Assembly (NCBI RefSeq): GCF_018139145.2
Contig: NC_059473.1
Span: 8,858,503 to 8,922,502, forward strand
Direction: 5' to 3'
DNA length: 64,000 nt
From: Gymnogyps californianus
Taxonomy: Eukaryota > Chordata > Aves > Accipitriformes > Cathartidae
Shown here: positions 38,262 through 51,700 of the stretch, one piece after another
Numbering within the stretch: position 1 is the stretch's first letter
Layout of the letters: each line of letters starts with the position of its first letter
The notes under the pieces: model-generated
Database searches by the model: none
Told to the model about the DNA's origin: nothing
Seen by the model: only the letters and a program-made list of their open reading frames with translations
Position numbers and translations under genes: made by a program

Positions 38262-38297
38262 CTTCAAGATACAGAAGGGGGGGGGGGGGGGGGGGGG
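38262..38297 (-). promoter_or_regulatory. KIF16B: Acceptor with a 21-nt poly(C) tract
   Basis: The plus strand has 21 consecutive G at 38277-38297. On the coding strand this is a C run ending 15 nt before the 38261 exon start, followed by ttctgtatcttgaag. It therefore serves as the pyrimidine tract of this splice acceptor. Pure C tracts bind U2AF less well than U tracts and are sites for PCBP/hnRNP K proteins. Homopolymers of this length also vary within populations. Confidence 0.7.
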
Positions 38298-39121
38298 AAG
38301 TATATTCTTAGATAAAAATAAAGACAGGCAAGACATCAAGAAAGGGCTCTTTGAAATGAACCCTAAGTACCGCACAGCTCTTAACTGGCAGGCTTAACGT
38401 TAGACCAGTTTTATCCCTCCTTAAGGAACATGGACTTTTAAGCAAGTGTTCATTTAGCAGGCAAAGGTTAACAATTTGTTATCACAATTAGACAATTTAA
38501 TGGACCACAGGTTAAGCCACTGCTATGCGTACAGCTCTACATACGAGTGGCAGTGAGGGTAAGAGCAATGAAGAAGAGATAGAAGGCTGGGGTTGCATCT
38601 TCAGTTACTTAACGGTTTGCTTTTATCACTTTTGCGATATCGGCAACTTGGGGTAACAAAACATTTGGTCTTCAAACAGAAGGAGTGTTCCAAGAGTCGA
38701 TACTAACAACTGCATGTATAAGTGTAAAAATAACAGAGATGCAACAGATTTTAAGTGATACCAGGCAGCTGCCCTATTAAAAAAGGCTTAAGAAAACTTC
38801 ATTTACTTTGTTGCTTTAAGTGTATATAAAGCAATACCATATAGACAAGTAACTGTAAACACAAAAACAATTTAAATACATTTTAGCCTACAGTTTCCCA
38901 ACCCTCTATGCTAAAACACACTGCACAGGAGCAACACATTAGGCCGTTGTTTATTTAAAGTAAAATACAGAAAATTGATTTTATTTCCAGACTAGTCTTT
39001 AAGCGCAATTACAGTATTTAATTAAAATCCAACCCTGGCAGAACCATCTTTCAAAATATTTCTTTTCTAAAGCTATTATTTGCATTCCTACCAAAACATT
39101 GCAGAAATGCAGGTTACCTAC

Positions 39122-39280
39122 CTATCATCAACTAGCGGAGCAGCAGGTGGCTGTGGCTTTGTTGGGCTGGTAGGGGAAGTGGTATGGGAGAGTCTCTCTT
39201 CTAACGTTCCATGATTTCCTTTCTGACCACCATCACCCTCGTATATTTTTTGCTTCAGCTGCTGAATTTCCTGGTCCAGG
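39122..39280 (-). CDS. KIF16B: KIF16B exon: distal stalk and Pro-rich linker
   Basis: This 159-nt exon (phase 2 in, phase 2 out) starts by completing an Arg codon and reads LDQEIQQLKQKIYEGDGGQK, followed by a low-complexity Ser/Thr/Pro stretch (SHTTSPTSPTKPQPPAAP) and LVDD. The first half ends the coiled coil; the second half is a flexible linker, which is also variable between species. The acceptor is tttgtag. Two GT donors lie four bases apart (GATAG|gtaggt and GGTAG|gtaacc); only the first keeps the next exon in phase. Confidence 0.94.
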
Positions 39281-42200
39281 CTACAAAGAGATCTTAAAAT
39301 GTAATTCGTTCTGGTTTAGAGTTGATTCTCATAATTCTTATGGGAAGCACCGTACTTACACTGGGATACATGTATGTAAGATTGTAGGTATGAATATTGA
39401 TGAAGATATAAAAATCATAATGTTCTTCAAGCATATTTAGATAGGAAGATAAAGACAGCTCAAAACCACATTACAACAGCAGTATTAAGTTAAATAAAAC
39501 AACTTCAATAACTTCCAATGCAAAAGGTATCTAACTCAGCACATTAAATATTAATTCAGAAGACTTAACCTATCTATTAGGATCACTTGAATAAACTTTC
39601 CTCACTACAGAACTCTATCAATGACCTCAGTTATTAGCTTCCAATGTGAAGTAAATGAATAAATGGGGGGGGAGAAATTAAAAACTCAAAATACAGCACT
39701 AATCCAAAAAAACAAAGGCAACCTAAAACAATGATGTGGCTAATAAAATCTTTAAATTGTGTACTATACATATAAATCTCATTTTCCAGTTATTCCTTTG
39801 GTCTGTATATATATTTTTGAAAATCTACTTAGAAAATAAAACATGTAGTATTTATTTTATATATACCTAATAAATCATCTTTTGAAATGGAAACCTCCTC
39901 GCTTTCTTTAACAAATAATTTCATACCAGCCAGATTTATGCACAGAAGAGAAAATGTAAAATTGGATACTGCATTTTTGACTGAAAATGCCTGAGGCATC
40001 TAGTATAAAATAAGAAGCACTTCTTGCAATATTTATCACTTAGTCAAATTAAACTATATTATAACAAAGTAATCTGCAGAAACACTTTTCACTTGTAATG
40101 TAGCTGAGATTAGATTAGTAACACAGTAATAATCTTCCCCGTTTCCATTACAATTTTTGTCTCTAAAGGTAATTGTTCTTCTAGAGGTTACTTGAAAATT
40201 AAAGAATAAAAGAAAAGAAGTTCCTGCAAAAGCAGGGGATACTATGCAAAGTTGGGATTCTACCACTTATCCTACAATTGCATACATCTAAATTGAAGTA
40301 CAACGCTACAACTACTTTATTCCATCCTGGAGGTTAAAACAGAAAATTAAAGAGATGACGGATGCTGAGGCTTAGGCTGGAGTAAAAGCAGGCTGAATTG
40401 TTACTTAATTTTTAGAGCACTTTTTGCAGCACTGCCAGAAGCCATCTGTTTCTTTTGATTAGCAGCAAAACAATCTTGCATCCTGAGGGAAAGTGGAGAG
40501 GAAATGGCTGATGGATATAGGAGAGTGTTTGCATCTATGGAAAATCAATTTAACCACAAAAATCAGACTTACATTAAAGGAACAAAGCTTATCTCTTGAT
40601 TTGTAAACATCCTACTATCAAGAGATATCACTTCCTATAGCTATAAACTCATCCAGCTGTGTGATGCATCCACCATTAAGTACAGTAAACTGCACCTTGC
40701 CACTTGTGAGCGATACATCCCATTGTCTCAAAGACGACTCTAAAGTTGCTTTATGTTCATTCTATTGCCACAAACCTCTGCCAGTAAAGACAAAACGTGT
40801 ATGCATTATTCCAGTATAAGTTAACTTCAAATTATCGTTTTGGGGGTCATCCCTGTAGGTGAAAGAATTTGAGCTAACGTATTATTCAAACTGGAAAAAA
40901 CATTTTATCCAGTTACGATGGACTCATACAGCATTTCAAATGAATATTGCATTTAAACATTTTCAGAGAGTTAACACTGATCTGAAGCAGAGCACATCAT
41001 CATATAATGGTATCTACATAAACAATAAGAAACATACACAATTCATATGCTTACTATAGTACCCAAGACATTGTGTACTGTGAAGTGTAAACTCAAACAC
41101 AAGAGCAATAAGCAGTCTGCAACATTTAACACGCTATCGTGTATCTTAAGATTTTCTTCTGCCTCAACATTCATAAAAACATTCTGAATGGAACTATTCA
41201 GGCCCCTGGGCGATTCACTGAAAGACTTCAAAGTTTTATTTAGTTTGTGCAAAAGGACTTTAAAATAAACAAGAAGAAAACCAAGGGGGGGGGGGGAGGG
41301 AAGAGAGACCTTTTCACTTCCTTGGTATCTTTTCCAAACCTCAGTCTTCTAGCCGACAACATATTTTTTTCACTTATCACACAACCCAGCAATCTCTTGA
41401 GGGCTAAGCTGTCTATTTTTGTGGAAACTCCAGTTGTTTATAGCTGACTTTAGTCAAGTGAGATGCTTAGTGTAGAAAACAAGATTTTATGTTCAAGACA
41501 ATTATGAAAAATAATGGCAATATACACAACAAAATGATAAATCAGTATTGAAAATGCTTAACTAAAATCCACACAACGTAGCTCTAAATGTTGAAAAAGT
41601 GACCTCTACACAGGGCATAGAAAGGAACTATTCTGTTAATGGTTTAAAAGGAAAAGGATACAGAAGAGCTCTTCAATTTGGCTATAGGCAAGGGTTTTTT
41701 TAGGTGTTTTTCTAATCAAGCATCTGTTTGAAGGGCTTATGAAAGAAGTCATATAATTAGCGGAACATTAAAAAACCAAATGGCAAATCCTACCTCAAGA
41801 AAAAACACTTCATTGTTTCACCAATAATCACAGGTTTTAAAGCTCTAGTATTAGCAAATCAGACAACACACTTAATAATGGCAATTTTGCCCTTTTTCCA
41901 TACTGCATGGATTAAATGCATTAATCCAGTGGATTTTTGCTCAGGCCAAAAATAAAACAAAAGATTTTTTCCTCTTCTTCCACATAGAAAGATCCTTCCT
42001 TACCTGAATCACTTTCCTCTGAGCCTCCCATACTTAGGCTGAATGTTATGCTACCAGATATCATGTGTATAACTGATGACATTGCTTCCGTACCTAAAAG
42101 GGTTTGCCATCACACAGGGCTGTATTAAGGCCTCTGTATATTTTCCAATAAGCTTAAAAATCACCATCAAATTTTACATGGATATATGGCTAGTCTATTT

Positions 42201-42743
42201 TATTTAGCCCTGAAACCAATAACAAAAAATTAAACATTACATCTGTTTACTTTGAATACCAGAAGTGTTCAGCACATCATCAGCTGAGAGACAGTTGGCA
42301 GTCTACGGTAACTATCAAGTCTCCAAATCTTGAACAAACATCTAGCTTGTTACTAATAAAGAAACAAAATGTTATACATTGATATTTTAAGAGAAAAAAG
42401 TTGTTAGACAGTACATGTTTTTGTAAGGGCAGAACATAAGGTTGGCTGAGCTTTCTAAATAGGTAAAACAATTTATTTAAGTACTGTGACGGCTAATGCA
42501 AATACTATATGGCTGAGGATGGGATAAGATGGGGTAAGTATCCGAACAAAACAGAAATGAATGACTGAGCAAGAACCCTTTAAAAAGCAATACAGAGTTT
42601 CAATTCTGGGTAAACTACTTGAAATTCATCAAGAGACTCAAACACTGGGACTCAGAACAAGTCGCTCTCTCAACATCTAAGGTATAAAATTATTCACTTT
42701 TTGTGGATAGGTTCTAATAAATGGAAGGTACCACAACACGTAC
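39281..42743. other. KIF16B intron after the large stalk exon
   Basis: A 3.5-kb AT-rich intron with short G runs at about 39665-39672 and 41285-41294. No open frame over 70 codons and no recognised repeat. Confidence 0.85.
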
Positions 42744-44099
42744 CGTTCTCGGTCTTGTTCGAGGGCTTTCTGCTCAGCTTCTAGACTAGCCTGCAGACCT
42801 GCCTGTTCGCTGCAGCTGTTGTTCAAGGTGGCAAGCTTCTGTTTCTGCTCTTCAATTTCAAAGTCTATCGTCGAACGACGTTGCAAAGCTGAGTGCCTCC
42901 TTTCTAACTTTGCAACAGCTTGCTCCAGCGCCTCTCTCTGCTGTTTTTCCCTTGATTCAAGGATTTCTTTTTCCTTTTTCCGAACCTTTTCTTCCTGACG
43001 AGCTACATTGGCTGTGAATTCAAAGGTTTCTTGAAGCTGCTGCAGCTGATTTGTGCTAGCTCTATACTGGGCGAGCTGTTCCTCTTTTTCTTCTATTTCT
43101 TTCTCTATTTGATAGAGAGTATTATCTAACCCTAACAAGCCCCTGTCAAGGACTTCAGAAGCTCTTTGTTTTTCTTCCAGCAGAGCTGGCAAATGATTAC
43201 TCTTCAGGTACTCAAGCTGGCGTACTTTAGATTGGAGCCTGTACTCTGCTGGCTTTATCTTGTCAACTTCTTCAGCCTTGAGTACAGCATCCACAAAGTT
43301 TTCATCATCTCTCTTGAGATTTAAATGTTCTTCGTGTGCAAATTTTAAGTGTTCCAGAGCTCTTTTTTCATCTGTTATTTCCTTTTCTAGGTGATCCATT
43401 TGTTGAACTAAATCTTTTTCCAAAATAGTCAACTGTTCCAGTTGTTTCCTTTTAAACTCTACAAAATCATGCTGTGCTTTTTCTAACTCTTCGTGGTTTT
43501 CATCACCTTCAGATCGGGCTTCCTTGACTTTCAAAAGAGATTCTCTAATATCTTCAAGATCTCTTTTCTCTTCTTCAACTCTTTGTACATCCCCTCTCTT
43601 CAGGAGCTCTATCATGACCTGCTTCTCTCGAAGCTGTTCTTCTAGATGAGCCACCAGCATCACCTGCTCCCTTTCTTGTTCTTCGAGTCTCTTTTTTTCT
43701 GATTCCAGCTTAATATACTGTTCATCTTTTTCCTTTTTAAGCTTTTCTAGTTCACGGAAAATCTGCATTTTCTCTGCTTTTTCATTATGATTAAGTTCCT
43801 GTAGTCGCTGCAACTCCTCTTTGACCCGGGCAAAAATTTCTTCCTGCTGCTTTTTCTTTTGAAGCTCTATCTCCTGTTGTTCCCGTAATCTCTCTTCTTC
43901 AAATTTTTCTTTTTCAGCCAGCAAATCCTTTAACCTGCTCTCAATGTGAACACTCCTCCGTTTCAGACTCTCTTCCTGTTTTCGAATTTGCAGCTGTACT
44001 ATTTCTGTTTCTTTGCGCTGTGACTCTACTTCTTGCTGCATTCTTACAAGTTCTGCTTTGTCAGATCTTTGTTTTTCTTCCATCTCTTCTATTTGTTTC
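42744..44099 (-). CDS. KIF16B: KIF16B large stalk exon: long coiled coil
   Basis: This 1,356-nt exon (phase 2 in, phase 2 out; 451 complete codons) encodes most of the stalk. It is almost wholly charged heptad-type sequence rich in Glu, Lys, Gln and Arg, for example REQQEIELQKKKQQEE, LVAHLEEQLREKQ and ARQEEKVRKKEKEILESREK. Two short breaks occur around KIKPAEYRLQ and LGLDNTLYQIEKE, both recognisable KIF16B landmarks. The acceptor is actgtag and the donor GAACG|gtacgt. The open frame runs beyond both splice sites (to 44113 and 42677), so those ends are intron. In KIF16B the stalk supports dimer formation and regulation of the motor and holds the tail away from the head; that role is family knowledge. 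Confidence 0.98.
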
Positions 44100-45688
44100 C
44101 TACAGTAAAACATTTACATGCAATATTTCAAACTTTTCTTTCTTTCCAAAAGACAACATATCCCTTAGAAGTTAAAAAGGTTTGGACAAGGATTTTGCAG
44201 AATATATAATGGTTTCTTTTTTTAAGTTTTGTTCTGCCACAGGTTAAGATCTTACATTGCTTGGAAGTGACTCAATGCATGAGACAAATGGTAAAGAGAT
44301 TCATATAGTCTATTTCAACATAAAAAGTTGTGGATATATGAAATTACAGGAAGACATGTTATATAGTATTTATGTTAGCAGAAAATTAGACTGTATTAGT
44401 TCTGTCAAATCCAATAAAAATATTGATAGAACACATCAGTGCACACAGGGAAGCATAAATATATGTATTTTTATGTATACACACATTCTCATATACAAAA
44501 CTTGTATAAAAGGACTTTATTCGAAATTTGCCTCACCAAATTTAAGCCAACAGATGAATTAAAACAATGTCTTCTCTTTAGGTGAACCTAACTGGATTAT
44601 TGATAAACAGGATTATAAACTTAGGAACAGATGTATTTGAGAGAGAAATTACTTTAAGACAAATTATTATGTCCTGTGCAGTCTCTCTTTTAAAGGTTCT
44701 AGTGGATTCCATATGAGGACAGACCGAGACTTGAGGGTCACCATTATCCCCATAATACAGTCGCTTGAATACATGTAGAGACAACCTCCAAGTCAGTTGG
44801 TTATTTTGCAAGAAGTTAAAGTCAGATAGATTAAAGCACAAGCAAAGCAACTTCAGCGCAATCTGAATTCAAACCCTATCAACATAACAAAGAGGATAAA
44901 TATCAATGATTCTGTTGCATCATTTTCTGAATAACATCTAATGCTTTGGAGTTTCAAGGGTCTTCTGAGTTTACTTAACTTAGTCCAGCTATATAAACAG
45001 CTCTTTCAAAATGGAGCAAGCAGTCTAAAGCTGAGATGGCAGAAAGTGTGTTTCAGCTTATGAATCTAATCAATGCTGTGATCTGCAACAAGGTGAGAGC
45101 TATTACTTCTAAAATCTTAGCAGGTACGATGAGCCAGAACAGCCAGCTCAGTTTGCCAGCTGACGGCAATACTGTCTTTTGTACTTCAAACTGATTTCTA
45201 AATAACATTCTGATAAGTATGACTGGTATGCCCATACCAGCACTACAGTTATATTTAACAGAAGCAGAGTTTATAGCATTAGTTTTTCCAATTAAGATTC
45301 ATTCCAAAGGCAACTAAATCATAAAAAAGGTCTGAATAAAGAATATAATTTGCCATCTTTTAAAATAATACCATGAAAATTAAGAGCAAGAGTAATATTA
45401 CATTTGTATGATCTACCATCCTCGTACCTTTCTGTTTGTTATTTCCTTTGCTAAAGATCGCATTTAGCTACAATTCAGCTTGTCTATCTGTTACTAATCA
45501 ATAAGAACGAACACTTCAAGATAAGAACCAAAATCTTCACAGAAGATAAAACAAGATAAAATTATTTATATCAGGATCCTCTGCTTGCTGAGTAACACCG
45601 TGATTCCAAATTATATCATTTAAATGAGTCTACAGTGTGCATGTATATTCACACACATATACATAAAGACCACAGAGAATAATGTTAC
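44100..45688. other. KIF16B intron before the large stalk exon
   Basis: A 1.6-kb AT-rich intron. Open frames up to about 100 codons on the plus strand are AT-rich and look non-coding. Confidence 0.85.
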
Positions 45689-45742
45689 CTTTTACTTTCT
45701 AATTTTTCAAGCTCCTCTCGTTGTTGTCTCTCAAATTCTAGC
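45689..45742 (-). CDS. KIF16B: KIF16B exon: start of the stalk coiled coil
   Basis: This 54-nt micro-exon enters in phase 2 and leaves in phase 2. It codes for the last base of a Gly codon, then LEFERQQREELEKLESK and two bases of an Arg codon. Splicing in phase to the next exon gives LESKRKQIEEMEEK, matching the KIF16B stalk. The acceptor is taatcag and the donor AAAAG|gtaaca. It lies 8.2 kb downstream of the preceding exon, across the intron that holds a CR1 insertion. Confidence 0.95.
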
Positions 45743-48700
45743 CTGATTAAAAAAAAGAACACAGTAAAAAGGTTATTATTTCCTGAATATCACAAAAAAT
45801 AGGAAGATATGACGCAATTCAGTGTCTGTTTAGAAGATTATAACAATGGTACAAATCAGAAGTTTTATAAAACTACTGTCTACAATAACAGAAAATATTT
45901 CCTTCATTAGGGGTTACAAATTAGGTATCATGCTGTCTGACGCGCGCACAAACAGAAAAGTAAATGAATTTCTGCGGAAAAAAAAAAGAACTATTTAAAA
46001 AGTAAAGTTAAACAACACAGATAAACAATTAGCATAGCCTCTGCAAGTTAACTACACGCGGACATGGCAATCAATACATAAAAACTGAATTTCTCTACCT
46101 TAGACAGATTGGTCCTTTTACAGGGAAAAGACTGCCATGGGAGGCAGAGGGAAACAGAGAGATCAATTAAGAAAGGAATTGATAGAAAAAACATATTAGT
46201 GGTACAGAATATTTTCAAGTCAACAACAGTTTGTTTTATTAGAGGTTAAATTGGTTAGATTCATAGAACATTCGTCACATTACTATTCAAAAGTAAAATT
46301 TAAATAAATGTTCTTTCCAAACATGTTTTTCAAATGTCAGTGATAGTTAAATTGATGCTCATCTTCCTATGGTTTATTAACTTGGCCACTTCTGAGAAGT
46401 GAAAGAGCTACAAAACTACGCTACAGCATGCTCGTAGCTCTTCCTTTTCCTCCCAAGGGAAAAAAAAAAAAAACCAAACCACAAAACCAAAAACCACCAC
46501 CACACCAAACATTACTATGATGTCATCAGCGGGGTTGAAAAACCTCAAATTCCTGCAAAATGAAACATTCAAGCACAGAACACAATCCAAATCCATTCAT
46601 CTAAAATATTTTGAGGTTTTAATGTATTTAGTTTGATAAGGTTCTGAATAATTATGGGACAGTATTTTATGTCATTTTTAATATCAGCTTTTACTACAGT
46701 TGCACAGAAGTCCTTCTCTTTAATTTCCTTTGAAAGTTTTATATTTTTTAAGGAAGTTTCTCAAAATAAATATTTTATTTTAAATATTAAACCTATATAT
46801 AGACTAAAATATTCAACCAAATACACAAATATCCAGTTATTTCAGACCTGCTACAGCTTAAGAAGTTTGCAGGTCAGTGAGATAGGTTCACAAACACTGA
46901 AAAAATGAAGACTGCACCACAAGTTAACTTACAGTATGTGAGAAACTGCAGTTTAAGATGTCATGACCACAATTATATAATCAAGTTTTTTAAAAATAAG
47001 GTATGTTTAATATTTCTTTCTAAAATCATACAAATGCCTATTAGAAAAAGGAATTGCCCTTGGAAACATGCAAAAAAATACACCAATAATCTAATGTTTA
47101 TAAAGCAATTTAAGTGAACTTTGATTCCTACATGCTCAAGAAGCATCTTTAACCACTGCAATAGTGGAGAAAAACTGGTTTTACAAATTTCATTTTTCTC
47201 TATTTCTCACAAATTCGTTTTAAAAAAAATGCCTTCTACAACTTCTAAGAGATTAGCAAATGTAGATTTTTATACACAACTCCAGACATCCAGAGTCTTC
47301 ATGTAAATGTCTCACCAAGAGCCCCTTCACGTTTGCATTAAGACTATGTCTAGGACAGGCACTATCTCAACATTACAGCACAAGGAGAGATGACAACAAC
47401 TTAGTATTTTTAATTTGATTACAATTTCTGTTGCAGCAATGCAAAATCCACAAAGTTATGCAAAAGAACAAAAAGCAATCTGAAGGGACCTTCAGAAAGC
47501 AAAAGCTTAATTCAATTGTTACCATGAGCTTCCTCCCCCTCCCCCCCCCCTTTTTTTTTTAAGCTATATCTCAAAAAGTGCTTGCTTTGGCTATGGTCTA
47601 CTACCTCTGGAATTCATAGCTGTTAGTTATCACTTCTTACCTAGGGCTTGGCTGACAAATGCCACTATATTCATCGTTACTTCAGTCCAAAATAATATAG
47701 ACCCTGGGGAATATAGCTCTGGTCTGTGGAAATGCAGATGTCCGTTGGGCGCTGTCAGATGTAGACCATCTTTGCTTAGACAGTTGGCAAAGATGATTTC
47801 CAAGTATTCCCATGCTTGGTTAGGCCATAATGAAGTAAAACATTTCAGATTGGCTAACATAATGTGCAAAACCCAGAGCAAAAATCTTTGGATATTTTAA
47901 CTGTCCTATAAAACACATAATTTGGCAAACACATTTTATATAAGTATAAAGATGGTAACTAGCTTTTGATTGAGATCTGATACAAGGGAAATGAGCCATC
48001 ACAGCAATCAGTCTGATATAAAAACAGGTCAGCGGTGAAAACTCCGGGATTTTCTCTTTGAGGATGTCCCTCTAATACCTTCAACAGTGGTGTCACGACA
48101 ATCAGTTTTACCTTACACTGAAATGAAGCTGGTGGTGCTCAAAAGGTTGTTCAGGAAAGAGGAATGAACTATGCAGAAGTGGTTCTTTCTTCAGTGAAAA
48201 TGGCTATTTCCCAAACCCAAATATGAATCATCATCAACACCCCAATCAACAGCTTCCAAACGCTACACCTAGCTGTTTTAAAAATGCACGTTTAATGCAT
48301 TTTAGACAAGTAAATACTCCTATGAAGAGAAGGGCTAACACAGCCTGGTGTTTTGCTGCTACGTAGATTCGGTGGTGCCTAAGAAGGTCTGAGCTCCACT
48401 GAAGGCTCTCCTACCAAGGGGTTATCTAATCTCTCTCAAAGGCGCTCACGCTGCAGCCCTTATTTCTGCAGGGGTAACAACGATGCCTGTCTTCCTTAGC
48501 TAGCTGCCTAGTTTCTCAATATATTTAGGAATTCACCACTTCTGAGACCATTACCTCTGCAATATTTGCTTCAAACTGGTTATGGGCTCAAAGTTATTTC
48601 AGGACAGGAGAGAATCTGGGGAGGCAGGACAGGCGGTCAATGATTGCGGATACGTTGTTTCTTTAAGAAGCTAGTAAAAAAAAAATCTCAGCATCACCAA

Positions 48701-51700
48701 AAAAAAAAAAAAATCAACAGCTATAACAAATCACTGCCAGTTTTACAAAGCACAGATACAAGACTGATTTTTTCCGGTTTAGTCTATCCATAATAAAAAT
48801 CTTTTTCACATAACCTCTATTTCCTTTATTAATGTGAGCACTACTGTGAATAGGAAAAAATATTAGCTTGAAATTAAAAAGAAAGAAACATACAGATATT
48901 AAAGACTAGAATCCACTCTTTCTTCTTTTGTAGATCTACCACAAAGGACCTTAATCTGATCAGTATTGAATTAAAGAGACACCATTTTCCTGGAAAACGT
49001 GGCATATGTAGTGATAAGAGCAGTGTAGATAAGCTGCAGAGAAAGGAAGTCAGTTCTGCTAGCACTGTACTACAATAGCTTCATTTACACAGCACAAAAG
49101 TTCGATCTGGTACTACATCTGTTAGGAAAGACTGAGTACTGGCAGGACTACAAAGATGTTACAATGCTGTTCTGTAGCCCAATTTATGAGATTAATTTAA
49201 AAAACAAAACAAAAAACCCCATGCTAAATCCATGACAAGACCAAGGTTATTCATGAGTGGTTTTAGAGTTACAGTATAATGTAGCTTACAAAAGGCCCAC
49301 AAATGAAATCTTCAGCATAAATCTATGTGCAAAATTCTATTTTATCCAAAGCTTATTATCCGAAGCAGTGTTCCATGACACCAGATTAAAGACAGAGACT
49401 CGGAAGAAGCAGAACAAAGAATTTTGCATGTTAAGCCAAAATTTTATGCAACTATCTCCACATATGGGAAATCAACAGCCAAACAAAAAACACACATACA
49501 ACAAAAGCCACACACAAAGACCACCCATCTGCAAACACAAAGATAACACTGATTTTCACATGGGAAAGATACAGATACAGTAAGCAAGAACCATCATTTA
49601 TCTGCTTTCACAACAACTGAAGGTAATACCCCACAGGCTCTTCTGCCATTGATTGCTAAAGATACTAGATCTTACAAGCTGTTTATTGCAACCTATAGAA
49701 CTTGCAAATTTAGCTACCAGTCTTTAGGTTATCAACAGTGAAACTGGAAGAAAAGGTGGTCTTGAAAGTACTAAATTAACAATAGGCAGAATGCTAGTCA
49801 GCTCCAGAAGTCGGACAAAACACAAACAAACAAGAAAACCCACCAGAGGGCCAGCTACTGAATCTAGATCTACACTGCTGGTGGGCAGTATACCATTATG
49901 TCATGAGAAACTGATACTATAATCTATTGTAATAAAGGGTCATACCAAAGGACCACATCCTACATTATTCCTGCTGGGGGTGGGGGGGGTGGGGGGGAAA
50001 TCCAAACCAAATTTAGTGTAGGATATTCTTTTCCATCTGCACTTTTCCAGGAAGCGAGATGCTTCTTCCACCTAATGTCTTGGGTACAATTACCCTGCCT
50101 TTGATACCCAGAGATCAGACTTATTGAATGTTTTACCCAGGCTGAACACTCAGAAGAATAACCACTGCAGCACTGTACCTGCTAAGCAGCATTCCTAGCT
50201 GGAAGTACAGGCTCAAGCATTCTGCAAGCCGTCTAACTCTTTACGACTACGATGCCATTGGCTTTGAATTATTACTAAGGCCTAAATGCCTGGGGTCTGT
50301 TTTATTCAAAACATATTCTTTTCTTTAACTTACATTTACCCCAGCCACTTGTTCCCCTTAAAGTAACACTTTCTGCAGAATCACCTGTTTGGGACAAGCT
50401 CACCACATGATCAGAAAAACTCCAGTGCTGCCACAAAGGAGGAGATGGAAAGAAAACAGTGTCAGCATCAACATAAATAAATTTAAAATTCTCATGGAAC
50501 CCCAGCCTAAGCTGAAAAGCTGCTCTTGCCAAATGGCTGTCCATAAAGATGCACCAATTATGGAAGATGCTTTCTTCTACCGATTTGTAAGACCAGGGCT
50601 CAGTTAAACTGCCGTGCAAACTTCAGATCCTACCTTCTCTTTGCAGCAGTCATAAAAGCAGTAAAAACAGTCACATTTGAAGTTTGTTGGGTGTGGAGTT
50701 TGGTTTTTGTTTTTTTTTAAATCGCTGAGCTATTAGCGATAGTGCAGACCCGCCTCAGCACTGCATAGGCAATATGTATTATTAGGTATGGCATCTATTG
50801 TTTTAAACATTGTTAAAGCATCTGAAGATGGGGTAAGAGTTTAAATTATGAATACACAACCATTGGGACCGGTACTGTTTCATATCTTCATCAATAACAT
50901 AGACAGTGGGATCCAGTGCACCCTCAGCAAATTTGCAGACGACACCAGGCTGAGTGGTGCGGTTGACATGCCTGAGGGACAGGATGCCATCCAGAGGGAC
51001 CTGGACAAGCTTGAGAAGTGGGCCCGTGTGAACCTCATGAGGTTCAACAAGGCCAAGTGCTGCAGGGTCCTGCACCTGGGTCAGGGCAAGCCCCGGTATC
51101 AATACAGGCTGGGGCATGAAGGGATCGAGAGCAGCCCTGCCGAGAAGGGCTTGAGGGTACCGGTGGATGAAAAGCCGGACGTGAGGCGGCAACGTGCGCT
51201 CGCAGCCCAGAAGGCCGACCGTATCCTGGGCTGCGTCAAAAGAAGCGTGGCCAGCAGGTCGAGGGAGGTGATTCTGCCCCTCTCCTCCGCTCTGATGAGA
51301 CCTGCACCTGGAGTACTGCGTCCGGCTCTGGAGCCCTTAGCACAGGAAAGACGTGGACCTGTTGGAGCAGGTCCAGAGGAGGGATCAAAGGGAAAACGAT
51401 CAGAGGGATGGAACACCTCTCCTATGAGGTGTTCCTATGAGGAAAGGCTGAGAGAGTTGGGGTTATTCAGCCTGGAGAAGAGGAGGCTCCGGGGAAACCT
51501 TATTGCAGCCTTTCAATACCTAAAAGGGGCTTATAAGAAAGATGGGGACAAACTTTTTAGCAGGGCCTGTTGCAATAGGACAAGGGGTGACGGTTTTAAA
51601 CTAAAAGAGGGTAGATTTAGACTAGATAGAAGGAAGAAATTTTTTACATTGAGGGTGGTGAAACACCGGCACAGGTTGCCCAGAGAGGTGGTAGATGCCC

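Larger units (their letters stand above)
37623..39121. other. Two short KIF16B introns around the 38156-38261 exon
   Basis: Introns of 533 nt (37623-38155) and 860 nt (38262-39121). The second contains the 21-nt C tract next to its acceptor. No repeats or other genes are seen. Confidence 0.9.

Noticed and set aside
50302..50619. 105-codon minus-strand open frame beside CR1 copy B
   Set aside because: Looks partly protein-like, but it lies inside an intron that splices in phase without it, and matches nothing I know in KIF16B.
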